The position numbers were made by a program, and so were the translations under genes. A model generated the notes under the pieces. It saw only the letters and a list, made by a program, of their open reading frames with translations. It was not told where the DNA came from and made no database searches. DNA of 64,000 nucleotides from an uncultured Cryomorphaceae bacterium (lineage in GTDB: Bacteria; Bacteroidota; Bacteroidia; Flavobacteriales; Schleiferiaceae): positions 248,001-312,000 of the forward strand of contig CAKZJV010000009.1 in NCBI GenBank assembly GCA_937120475.1, given 5' to 3'. Position 1 is the first letter of the stretch. Every line of letters starts with the position of its first letter. Below, piece after piece: positions 36,541 to 44,012 of this stretch.

Positions 36541-37649
36541 ATACCCACCTCCTCCGCAATAATTTCCGCAGCATTGGCCGAGGCTCCGGTGCCGCCCAGT
36601 TTTTGGATTAATTGATCGTAGTCCGTATTCAACCGGTCGCGATAGTCTTTTTGCAGGCATTTCTCCAATTCGCTTTGTAAGCGCCTGGTATTCATTTCTC
36701 CCTGTATCAATTCCGTGACCACTTCACGGTCCATAATCAGGTTAACCAGGGAAATGTATTTGACCTTTACCAGCTGCCGCGCGATCCAATAAGACATCCA
36801 ACTGCCTTTGTAACAAACCACCTCCGGCACTTTGAACAAGGCCGTTTCAAGGGTGGCCGTTCCCGAAGTTACCAGGGCGGCTTTAGTTACTTCCAGCAAG
36901 TCGTAGGTGCGCCCTTCCACAACAGATACCGGCTGTTCCCCGATAATATCCTGGTAAAATGAGCGGTTTTGAGAAGGAGCCGCTGCAACCACAACCTGGT
37001 AACCCGTGTAATTGCGAACTGCTTTTAACATTAAGGGCAACATCGTTTGAATTTCCTGTTGCCGACTACCCGGTAGCAATGCAATGACGGGCTTTTCATC
37101 AAGACCCAGTTCCTTTTTGCGGGTTTCCGGGTCAAAATCCTTACGCCCTTCTATTGCATCGATCAAAGGGTGCCCTACAAAATCAACCTGGTAGTCAAAA
37201 CGGCTGTAAAATTCCTGTTCAAAAGGCAGTATGCAAAGCATACGATCCACCGTGCGTTTGATCTTGTGTACCCGGTTTTGTTTCCAGGCCCATATTTGTG
37301 GTGAAATATAGTAGATGACCTTATAACCCTTTAAGTGAGCGTATTCAGCTATTCTCAGGTTAAAGCCCGGGTAATCGATAAGTACTACCACATCTGGCTT
37401 ATAACGCTCAAGATCTTCTTTGCAGAACTTGAGGTTCCCTAAAATGGTACGCAGGTTCATCACTACTTCTACAAAACCCATAAAAGCGAGATCCTTGAAG
37501 TGCTTTACCAGCTCCCCTCCCTCAGCTTTCATCTTATCTCCGCCCCATACCCTGAAATGGGCATTGGAATCCTTCCTGCCAAGGGCTTTCATAAGGTTAC
37601 TCCCGTGCAAATCACCGCTGGCCTCACCGGCTATGATGTAATACTTCAC
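36537..37649 (-). CDS. lpxB: lipid-A-disaccharide synthase
   Basis: A 370-residue GT19 enzyme. Motifs: GEASGDLHGSNLM at the N-terminus, YISPQIWAWKQNRVHKIKR, LLPGSRQQEIQTMLPLML and SGTATLETALF. It joins UDP-diacylglucosamine to lipid X to form the lipid A disaccharide at the inner membrane. The start is GTG (37647-37649), giving MKYYIIAGEASGD, the usual N-terminus. It confirms an LPS-producing organism. It lies between the small membrane protein (68-nt gap) and SpoIID (4-nt overlap). Confidence 0.96.
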   Translation of the reverse strand: MKYYIIAGEASGDLHGSNLMKALGRKDSNAHFRVWGGDKMKAEGGELVKHFKDLAFMGFVEVVMNLRTILGNLKFCKEDLERYKPDVVVLIDYPGFNLRIAEYAHLKGYKVIYYISPQIWAWKQNRVHKIKRTVDRMLCILPFEQEFYSRFDYQVDFVGHPLIDAIEGRKDFDPETRKKELGLDEKPVIALLPGSRQQEIQTMLPLMLKAVRNYTGYQVVVAAAPSQNRSFYQDIIGEQPVSVVEGRTYDLLEVTKAALVTSGTATLETALFKVPEVVCYKGSWMSYWIARQLVKVKYISLVNLIMDREVVTELIQGEMNTRRLQSELEKCLQKDYRDRLNTDYDQLIQKLGGTGASANAAEIIAEEVGI

Positions 37650-37717
37650 CTGCTTGGTTTAAACAAGAGTTAAATTTAACAAAGTCGTAATCCACCTAAA
37701 GTGGCGTTTTGGAAAGT

Positions 37718-38011
37718 TTATAACAGGAACCTGTAAACAAATATCATTACCAGGTAAACTACGCTGGCAAACAAAATTCCGCGGCAACCTTCCTCCTTAT
37801 CGAGGCGAAGGCCTATGAAAAACAGTGCGGCATTAATTATAATTCCCAGGGTGATTATTTGCGTATTAACGTGTTTTACAATATCTCCTTCAAACCGTTG
37901 TAAGCCCACAAGTTCGGGCCGGGCCTCCAGTATGAGCAGTATGCCCATTAAAGGCATAACAAAACCTATGAGGAGTCCTATGATCCACTGCGGGGAAATT
38001 TTTGCTTTCAT
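37718..38011 (-). CDS. small membrane protein between surE and lpxB
   Basis: A 97-residue protein with three predicted membrane helices (about 9-28, 50-68, 77-96) separated by short charged loops (ARPELVGLQRFEG, RLDKEEGCRG). No motif suggests an activity. Similar small membrane proteins occupy this place in related Flavobacteria. It lies 51 nt after surE and 68 nt before lpxB on the same strand, which suggests an envelope function. Confidence 0.72.
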   Translation of the reverse strand: MKAKISPQWIIGLLIGFVMPLMGILLILEARPELVGLQRFEGDIVKHVNTQIITLGIIINAALFFIGLRLDKEEGCRGILFASVVYLVMIFVYRFLL

Positions 38012-38062
38012 AAATAAACTTGGAGTGAAATCTTTAACGAAGCTTTCGCGGGGTTTATTGAG

Positions 38063-38836
38063 TTAAAGGTGCCATTCGTTGAGATTGGGAATAGAAGAGT
38101 GAGCGGTAACATCGCTATTCACCGGCACCACTGAAATGTAATAATTGGCAAGAGCCCATTCATCGGTATCCTCTCCGCCATCATAATTCACAAACTTACC
38201 GGTGAGCCAGTAATAGTTGCGGTCACGGGGGTCTCTGCGGCTGTCAAACTCTTCCTCCCAGTTAGCCCTTGCCTGGCGGCACACTTTAATGCCCTTATAG
38301 GGCTTTCCGGCATATTTGGGAATATTCACATTGAGGCAAACGCCTTTGGGTAAACCTTCTTTCAATACTTTTTTACAGATATTTTCGATAGCGGTGTGGG
38401 CTTTTTCAAAATCAGCTTCCCAACTGAAATCACAAAGGGAGAATCCGATAGAGGGTATTCCTTCCAGGGATCCTTCTACCGCAGCCGACATAGTACCGGA
38501 ATAGATCACGTTAATGGATGAGTTACTGCCATGATTAATACCTGACACCACCAGGTCGGGCTTACGATCCAGCACTACGTTTACTGCCAGCTTGACACAA
38601 TCTACAGGGGTGCCACTGCAGCTGTATTCGGTTTGCGGCCCCTTGTCAATGGTAATTTCATCACAACGCAAAATACCATCAATGGTTATGGCGTGTCCTT
38701 TGCCACTTTGCGGGCCATCCGGTGCAACCACCACTACCTCACCCAGTTGATTGGCTACCTTGATCAGGTTGCGTAATCCGGGGGCGGTAATTCCATCGTC
38801 ATTGGAAACCAGGATCAATGGTTTTTTTGTGGGCAT
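38063..38836 (-). CDS. surE: 5'/3'-nucleotidase SurE
   Basis: A 257-residue metal-dependent phosphatase. The metal-binding start is ILVSNDDGITAPGL (Asp13, Asp14); SGINHGSNSSINVIYSGTMSAAVEG supplies the Ser and Asn ligands and the catalytic loop. SurE dephosphorylates nucleoside monophosphates and is linked to stationary-phase survival. It is first of the five-gene envelope operon. The 91-bp gap to the divergent YugP gene holds that gene's -7 element. Confidence 0.96.
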   Translation of the reverse strand: MPTKKPLILVSNDDGITAPGLRNLIKVANQLGEVVVVAPDGPQSGKGHAITIDGILRCDEITIDKGPQTEYSCSGTPVDCVKLAVNVVLDRKPDLVVSGINHGSNSSINVIYSGTMSAAVEGSLEGIPSIGFSLCDFSWEADFEKAHTAIENICKKVLKEGLPKGVCLNVNIPKYAGKPYKGIKVCRQARANWEEEFDSRRDPRDRNYYWLTGKFVNYDGGEDTDEWALANYYISVVPVNSDVTAHSSIPNLNEWHL

Positions 38837-38895
38837 CGCTAAAAAATTTAGGTAAAACTAACCACTATTACTTAATCGGCAGGCATGCAATTTGC

Positions 38896-38903
38896 TATTT
38901 TTG
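38896..38903 (+). promoter_or_regulatory. -7 element of the YugP-type protease gene
   Basis: TATTTTTG matches TAnnTTTG, 24 nt before the ATG at 38928. No -33 TTG at the usual spacing. Confidence 0.35.
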
Positions 38904-38927
38904 GAACGGACTAATACGTAAACTAAA

Positions 38928-39614
38928 ATGATGTTTGTAATCCTTATTGCTTTCATGGTGGTCGGCTTTATTGTACAGGCGCGGCTCAAAAGCAAATTCA
39001 ATAAATACAGTAAAATAATGATCAGCAATGGTTTAAGCGGTAAGGAAATCGCTGAAAAGATGTTGCGCGACCACGATATTCACGATGTAAAGGTGATTTC
39101 CACACCGGGTCGCCTTACCGATCATTACAACCCGGCCGATAAAACGGTAAACCTGAGTGAGGGAGTGTACAATAGTAATAGTGTAGCTGCAGCAGCGGTA
39201 GCGGCTCACGAATGCGGTCACGCAGTACAACATGCCCGGGCCTACAGTTGGTTGCAATTCCGTTCGGCCATGGTACCCGTGGTTAGCTTCAGCTCCAAGG
39301 CTATCAACATTATTTTTATAGCTATGCTTTTTGGAGCCTTTGCTGTAAATCTCTTTCCTTTTACTACCGTAATCTGGATTATGATTCTATTGCAAGGAGC
39401 TATTACCGTATTTACCCTGGTTACCCTTCCGGTGGAGTATGATGCTTCTAACCGGGCCCTGGTTTGGCTGGAAAACACCAATACTACCAGCCGTGCCGAA
39501 CACGATAAGGCTAAGGATGCCCTGAATGCCGCAGCAAACACCTACCTGGTGGCTGCCCTGGCTTCTCTTACCCAACTGGCTTACTACGTTATGTTGCTGT
39601 TAGGCCGGGAATAA
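38928..39614 (+). CDS. YugP-type membrane zinc metallopeptidase
   Basis: A 228-residue protein. An N-terminal membrane helix (residues 1-17) is followed by a cytoplasmic/periplasmic segment with the zinc motif HECGH (94-98) in VAAHECGHAVQHAR, and then by two or three further membrane helices (about 125-170 and 205-225). This matches the YugP/DUF2324 family. Its substrates are unknown; the architecture resembles HtpX-type quality-control proteases. Monocistronic, with its own terminator. Confidence 0.9.
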   Translation: MMFVILIAFMVVGFIVQARLKSKFNKYSKIMISNGLSGKEIAEKMLRDHDIHDVKVISTPGRLTDHYNPADKTVNLSEGVYNSNSVAAAAVAAHECGHAVQHARAYSWLQFRSAMVPVVSFSSKAINIIFIAMLFGAFAVNLFPFTTVIWIMILLQGAITVFTLVTLPVEYDASNRALVWLENTNTTSRAEHDKAKDALNAAANTYLVAALASLTQLAYYVMLLLGRE

Positions 39615-39637
39615 GTTTTCAAAATATTATGCTGGTG

Positions 39638-39663
39638 AGCCCCCTCGTTGAGGGGGCTTTTTT
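39638..39663 (+). terminator. intrinsic terminator after the YugP-type gene
   Basis: AGCCCCCTC (39638-39646), loop GTT, GAGGGGGCT (39650-39658), followed by TTTTT. Confidence 0.9.
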
Positions 39664-39678
39664 ATGGATCAATGATTT

Positions 39679-39723
39679 TTCAACTAAAAATTTAGTTGAA
39701 CTAATTTTTTAGTTGTACATTTG
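39679..39723 (+). promoter_or_regulatory. promoter with two overlapping BlaI-type operators
   Basis: A perfect inverted repeat with 10-bp arms and a 2-bp centre occupies 39679-39700 (half-site CAACTAAA). A second, AACTAA-TTTT-TTAGTT, occupies 39699-39714. They cover TTG at 39696-39698 and abut TACATTTG at 39716-39723, which together form a standard promoter with 17-nt spacing. Placement over the -33 and spacer fits repression by the BlaI-family protein encoded next. Confidence 0.7.
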
Positions 39724-39742
39724 AACCATTATTCTGAAAACC

Positions 39743-40108
39743 ATGAAAGAACTTACCCGGGCGGAAGAAGAAATTATGCAGATACTCTGGAAACTGCAAA
39801 AGGCTTTTGTAAAAGACATTATTGCCAGTATGCCTGAACCCAAACCGGCTTACAATACTGTAAGTACCATAGTTCGTATCCTTCAGCAAAAGGAAATGGT
39901 AGGCCACAATGCGGTTGGTAAATCTCATCAGTACTTTCCCCTCATCACCAAAGAGGCCTACAGCCGTTTTCGTATGGATGGGCTTATGAAATCCTATTTC
40001 AGTGGTTCACTGAGTAAAATGGTTTCCTTCTTTGTAGAAAAGAATAAGGTGAATACCCGGGAGCTGGATGAGATACTGAAGTTAATCGAAAAAGAAAAAG
40101 AGCAATGA
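39743..40108 (+). CDS. BlaI/MecI/CopY-family repressor
   Basis: A 121-residue regulator with an N-terminal winged helix (LTRAEEEIMQILWKLQKAFVKDI ... YNTVSTIVRILQQKEMVGHNAVGKSHQYFPL in pieces) and a C-terminal helical dimerisation part. BlaI-type repressors are inactivated by cleavage driven by a membrane M56 protease. Exactly such a protease follows with a 4-nt ATGA overlap, so this is a repressor/antirepressor pair. Likely autoregulated through the operators at 39679-39714. Confidence 0.95.
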   Translation: MKELTRAEEEIMQILWKLQKAFVKDIIASMPEPKPAYNTVSTIVRILQQKEMVGHNAVGKSHQYFPLITKEAYSRFRMDGLMKSYFSGSLSKMVSFFVEKNKVNTRELDEILKLIEKEKEQ

Positions 40109-41409
40109 AAGTATTCCTCATCAATATGCTACTGTTCAGTGGTATATACTATACCCTTTACCTTTTATTATTCCGCAGGAGTAACTTTTTTAAACTGAAT
40201 CGTTTTGTACTGCTGCTGATACCCTTACTAAGCATTGCAATCCCGGCCATAGCTCCATTTTTCAATGACCCTATTTTAGAAAGTACCGGTTTTGCCACTA
40301 CCCTGCTTCCGCTTACTATTAATGCGGATTTAGAAATGACGTCCCAGAATTCCAGCACCCTTCCGTTTGGCGTATGGACTATAGTTTACGGATTTGGTGC
40401 AGTTGTAAGCCTGAGTCTCTTCTTATTTGGCCTATTCAAGGCTCATAAAATTTGGAGTCATGGTAAATCCGCCACCTGGGAAAATATACAATTCCGGTTT
40501 TCGAGAAACACCCCGGCCTCTTTTGCTTTCTTCAACCGTATTGTAGTACCTGAATCACTGGAACATCACCCTAATCTTTATACCATTTTAAGACATGAAC
40601 AGGTGCATTGCCGCCAAGCTCATAGTGCGGATGTGGTCTATTATAACTTACTCACCGTAATATTTTGGTTTAACCCGTTTTTTCATCTGCTTATGAAAGA
40701 GCTGCGGCAAACCCATGAATGCCTGGCCGATGAAAAAACCATAGAAAAAACTTCACGTGAAGTATATGCGCGCATGCTGCTCAGCAGCACTTTTGGACAG
40801 GATAGTCCCTTTCCGGTGACGACCGGATCGGTACATCCGTTTTTTAATTCATCACTCTTAAAAACCCGAATTACCATGTTGTACAAAAAACAATCTCCAA
40901 GGTGGTTGAAGACTGCTTATTGGATTATGTTACCCCTGGCGCTGCTTATGACTTTACATGCCTGTAATAAGGCTTCAGAAGGCAAGGACGAGTCCACCGA
41001 AATGCCGGTGGAAGCTGTGAGCTTTGCTGAAGTAGAGCAACCTCCGCTTTTTGAAGACTGCGATGTAAGCGCTGGTATGGACGAACAAAAAGTATGTTTT
41101 CAGCGAGGCTTGATAAAACATCTTCAGGAGCATATGAAATACCCGGATAAGGCTAAAGAGCTCGGGCTGGAAGGAACGGTGTACGTGCAGTTTGTTATCG
41201 ATCAAAATGGTAAAATACAGAATGCAGAAGTGATGCGTGGTATTGTACCTGACGACTCAGCTAGTGCTGAAATGCAGGAAGCCCGCAAGGAATTGGATGA
41301 TCGTGCGATAATGATTATTTCAAAGCTTCCGCAGATGAGCCCAGCCAAAATGAAAGGGAAGAATACAGCTATAAAATTCACTTTACCAATCTCCTTTAGG
41401 TTGCAATAA
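40105..41409 (+). CDS. BlaR1-like M56 metallopeptidase with C-terminal TonB domain
   Basis: A 434-residue membrane protein. Helices at about 1-22, 34-52, 90-112 and 269-286 enclose the M56 peptidase, whose zinc motif is HEQVH (164-168) with the downstream Glu205 in QTHECLADE. After the last helix come an acidic linker and a TonB-C-like domain (about 330-432: YPDKAKELGLEGTVYVQFVIDQNG ... IKFTLPISF). In BlaR1 this position holds a beta-lactam sensor; here a TonB-C domain replaces it, so the signal is different. Coupled to the BlaI gene by a 4-nt overlap. Confidence 0.9.
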   Translation: MKVFLINMLLFSGIYYTLYLLLFRRSNFFKLNRFVLLLIPLLSIAIPAIAPFFNDPILESTGFATTLLPLTINADLEMTSQNSSTLPFGVWTIVYGFGAVVSLSLFLFGLFKAHKIWSHGKSATWENIQFRFSRNTPASFAFFNRIVVPESLEHHPNLYTILRHEQVHCRQAHSADVVYYNLLTVIFWFNPFFHLLMKELRQTHECLADEKTIEKTSREVYARMLLSSTFGQDSPFPVTTGSVHPFFNSSLLKTRITMLYKKQSPRWLKTAYWIMLPLALLMTLHACNKASEGKDESTEMPVEAVSFAEVEQPPLFEDCDVSAGMDEQKVCFQRGLIKHLQEHMKYPDKAKELGLEGTVYVQFVIDQNGKIQNAEVMRGIVPDDSASAEMQEARKELDDRAIMIISKLPQMSPAKMKGKNTAIKFTLPISFRLQ

Positions 41410-41528
41410 ACCTCACATCAAGTTAAGTTTCCAAAACAAGCCGGAGCCTGCGGGGTTTCGGCTTGTTTGTTTATACCCCTGGAGAACCACCGAGCCGTTT
41501 AGCGGTTTATAACCTTAAACTCCTTATC

Positions 41529-41990
41529 ATGAAAAAAATCATCTTCGCCTGCTCTTTATTTTTTTGGATACTGGGTTTAACTGCCCAAAACGAAGAAATT
41601 ATCTATGTCCGTGTAGAAACTTTCCCCACACACCAGGGCTGTGAAGACAAGGAAGTTACTGACCTAGAAAGCTGCTTTGATCAACAAATCCAAAGATTGG
41701 TAGCGGAAAATTTTGAATTCCCTCAGTCCGCTTTGGAAGAGGGTGTAGAAGGTACCATACGACTAAGTATGATTATTGAAAAGGATGGTACTATCAGTGA
41801 GGCCAGGATTTCCCAGGGAATACAGGAAGACTACCAGGATGACCCCGCCCGGCAGGCGGCAGCGCGTGAACTGGAACTAAATGCTCTAAAAGTATTGGAA
41901 AAAGTAGAGGTGCTTAAACCGGCCATGATGAAGGGCAAAGCAGTGCGCATGAAATACTCCTTTCCGCTTCATGCAAGCCTCAAAAAATAA
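41529..41990 (+). CDS. secreted TonB-C-domain protein
   Basis: A 153-residue protein with a signal peptide (MKKIIFACSLFFWILGLTAQ) and a single TonB-C-like domain (FPQSALEEGVEGTIRLSMIIEKDG ... VRMKYSFPL in pieces). It is a clear paralogue of the C-terminal domain of the preceding M56 protein, sharing the C-x(n)-CFQ/CFDQ opening, the EGT(V/I) strand and the MKGK-x4-(K/M) end. It has no transmembrane anchor of TonB type and no Pro-rich linker, so it cannot be a standard energy transducer; a periplasmic ligand or competitor for the sensor domain is possible. It lies 119 nt after the M56 gene. Confidence 0.8.
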   Translation: MKKIIFACSLFFWILGLTAQNEEIIYVRVETFPTHQGCEDKEVTDLESCFDQQIQRLVAENFEFPQSALEEGVEGTIRLSMIIEKDGTISEARISQGIQEDYQDDPARQAAARELELNALKVLEKVEVLKPAMMKGKAVRMKYSFPLHASLKK

Positions 41991-42019
41991 ACAAAGGCCT
42001 GTCCCTAAAGACAGGCCTT
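41983..42019 (-). terminator. terminator between convergent genes
   Basis: AAGGCCTGTC (41994-42003), loop CCTAAA, GACAGGCCTT (42010-42019). The A-rich flank on the left gives a U-rich tail only for minus-strand RNA. Confidence 0.65.
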
Positions 42020-42046
42020 CGCCTCATTGATCGAGATAGTGAACTT

Positions 42047-42940
42047 TTATTGGGTTAATATTTTCTGACTACTAATCAAGGGTTGTTGATCCACATTAAG
42101 CGGTATGGTTGTGTTTGGATTTAGAGTAGCCTGTAGCGCAGGAATAACCGAAATATTATACTTAATCTTATTGGCCTGTTCAGGACTAATACGATCCATG
42201 CACTCCGTCCAGGAGTTGGACATAACGTTATGAATATCCGGTGATCCTATTTCACCGTTGTAACGACAATTTCTCTTTTTCACATCGTTGCGTAAACCGA
42301 GATAGTCAGCGGGTGTATCACAAACAAAATCACCGGCATTTCCACAGTTATTTTTATCTTCCAGGTAAACACCATGCGATGAACTTTCAAAATAGGTCGG
42401 TAACAAACCTAACATGTGTCCGATATTCTTGGCCACAAAAGCCTTGAACTCTCCTTCTTCCTGAAAGGGTACCAAGCTTCTCCGGGCAACAATACTGTTG
42501 GTAGTATAAATATCCCTTCGCTGCAGTTCACTACCTTCAAAGGGTAGTATATATATGGTGAGCTCTTCCTTAACAATCGGGAGTATTTTGCTCCAGCTAC
42601 TTACAGCACTTCTGTCCAATAGATCGGGACGGGATTGTTCAGATTGAAAATTGAGGTAAATGCCGTGCGGCTGATACACCTCTGCCAAATACTTTTTGGT
42701 TTCCTCCAGAACGTGGGTATTAATATTTCGCCCTAACCATACGAAGCGAACGTTAAGATGTGCTTCACCAGTCATTTCAGGCAAAGGCCAGCGAAAAACC
42801 GGATTGGGTTGTTCCCAGGTATTTTTAGATACATCGTAACTTATAAAGGCTGGGTCTTCTTCCGGCAAGCTGTTCTCAGGACCGGAAGCCCATGCACCTA
42901 TTGCGGCCAAGCAAAAAGTAAGTGTAACTAATGTCTTCAT
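42047..42940 (-). CDS. secreted pappalysin-like (M43) protein with ruined zinc site
   Basis: A 297-residue protein with signal peptide (to about residue 19, AWAS). The C-terminal half follows the M43 pappalysin pattern: NIGHMLGLLPTYFE, then NCGNAGDFVCDTPADY and NVMSNSWTECMDRISPEQ, which matches the cysteine, CDTPAD and Met-turn signatures. However the HExxHxxGxxH motif reads K171-N172-I-G-H175-M-L-G178-L-L-P181, so the catalytic Glu and two zinc His are replaced. The frame is intact and the rest well preserved, so it is best seen as a pseudoprotease with a retained binding role. It has no T9SS domain. Confidence 0.8.
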   Translation of the reverse strand: MKTLVTLTFCLAAIGAWASGPENSLPEEDPAFISYDVSKNTWEQPNPVFRWPLPEMTGEAHLNVRFVWLGRNINTHVLEETKKYLAEVYQPHGIYLNFQSEQSRPDLLDRSAVSSWSKILPIVKEELTIYILPFEGSELQRRDIYTTNSIVARRSLVPFQEEGEFKAFVAKNIGHMLGLLPTYFESSSHGVYLEDKNNCGNAGDFVCDTPADYLGLRNDVKKRNCRYNGEIGSPDIHNVMSNSWTECMDRISPEQANKIKYNISVIPALQATLNPNTTIPLNVDQQPLISSQKILTQ

Positions 42941-43094
42941 ATCTATCTCATTTAATTAACAAGACAAATATAGTAAATACCCTACAGATTATCCTTACAT
43001 TTTATAAAAATATGTAAAGCTATGATTTTTAATTACTGTAAAGCACTGACATTTAGCAATTTAAAATTGTAATTTAATTCCTACTTTTTTAACT

Positions 43095-43544
43095 TCACTC
43101 CCGAACGGTTGAAAAACTCACCACCGGGGCCTTTTCCGGAATATCAACCAGCACCCATCCCTCATCGTAAGCAGACAGGGCACAGTCACCACATTCTTTT
43201 ACGGTTTTCCGGTAGAGGTAGCTTCCCCTTTCCTTGGTGGTAACCTCCCTGATCACCATTACATTGCAGGTTCCGGTGGAGGGGTAACGCAGCAAGGCCT
43301 GTTCACTGAGGTCAACACCTAAATCACAATTGATACTTTCAGGAAAGTAAAACGCAAAGGCACTGTCATTGGTGATAACCAGCTCATCGGGAAGCTTATG
43401 TCCCCTGCTAACGCAATCAGGAAGGGAGAAGGAGCGAACAATGAGTCCCCTGTTTTCAAAGAGTTCCTCATTATTCATGCAATTACTGCAGGCTTGCAAA
43501 AATGCAATGGAAAGTAAGATAGCGAGTTGCTTTAAGCTTCTCAT
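43095..43544 (-). CDS. hypothetical cysteine-rich lipoprotein
   Basis: A 149-residue protein. The start at 43544 places a lipoprotein signal peptide at the N-terminus with lipobox FLQAC (Cys19). The mature part has eight further Cys residues or so (NCMNNEEL, LPDCVSRG, INCDLG, TGTCNVM, KECGDCALS), suggesting a disulphide-bonded small periplasmic protein. No family is recognised. The upstream extension of the frame overlaps the rpoC-operon terminator and is rejected. Confidence 0.68.
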   Translation of the reverse strand: MRSLKQLAILLSIAFLQACSNCMNNEELFENRGLIVRSFSLPDCVSRGHKLPDELVITNDSAFAFYFPESINCDLGVDLSEQALLRYPSTGTCNVMVIREVTTKERGSYLYRKTVKECGDCALSAYDEGWVLVDIPEKAPVVSFSTVRE

Positions 43545-43613
43545 TAATATCGTCAGTTTTCGTTTGTAATTAATTTCCGGCTTTAGCTTATAACAAAAAC
43601 TAAGCCTGTAATC

Positions 43614-43646
43614 AAAAGACCCGTACCTGGTCGGGTACGGGTCTTT
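43614..43646 (-). terminator. terminator of the rpoBC-DUF3467 operon
   Basis: AAAGACCCGTACC (43615-43627), loop TGGTCG, GGTACGGGTCTTT (43634-43646): a perfect 13-bp stem 26 nt downstream of the DUF3467 stop. On the minus strand the stem ends in TTTTGAT. Confidence 0.8.
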
Positions 43647-43671
43647 ACTTTTTAAGTATCCAGTTAAATAG

Positions 43672-44001
43672 CTAGGCCTGTCCGGTAGGTCCACCAAAAT
43701 TCAAGGGCATTTGCGGTTGCTCGGTATCCTGGATTTCCCCGTGTTGATTTTCAAAACGGGCCACGTTATCCTGCATAGCTCTCAGGAACCGTTTGGCATG
43801 CTGAGGTGTCAATACTATACGCGATTTAACCTTGGCCTTGGGAACACCGGGCATGATCTTAATAAAGTCCAGCACAAATTCACTGGCTGAGTGGTTGATT
43901 ATAGCCAGGTTGGAATAAATTCCTTCCGCCACATCTTCACTTAGCTCCACATTCATTTGCGACTCCCGGGCCGCATTTTGCGCCTTCTTTTCGTCAGACA
44001 T
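43672..44001 (-). CDS. DUF3467 domain-containing protein
   Basis: A 109-residue protein of the DUF3467 family: MNVELSEDVAEGIYSNLAIINHS and FVLDFIKIMPGVPKAKVKSRIVLTP are the conserved strands, followed by the helix QHAKRFLRAMQDNVARFE. It is found next to rpoC throughout Bacteroidetes and begins 11 nt after the rpoC stop, so it is the last gene of the rpo operon. Function unknown; the context suggests a role linked to transcription. Confidence 0.9.
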   Translation of the reverse strand: MSDEKKAQNAARESQMNVELSEDVAEGIYSNLAIINHSASEFVLDFIKIMPGVPKAKVKSRIVLTPQHAKRFLRAMQDNVARFENQHGEIQDTEQPQMPLNFGGPTGQA

Positions 44002-44012
44002 ACTTTTAGTTT

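Noticed and set aside
36541-36660. Forty-codon N-terminal extension of the SpoIID protein.
   Set aside because: It lies entirely within lpxB and would put the signal peptide inside the protein; the ATGA overlap gives a better start.
42047-42940. Loss of the M43 motif through sequencing error or frameshift.
   Set aside because: The frame is intact on both sides, signatures up- and downstream are in phase, and the changes are codon substitutions.
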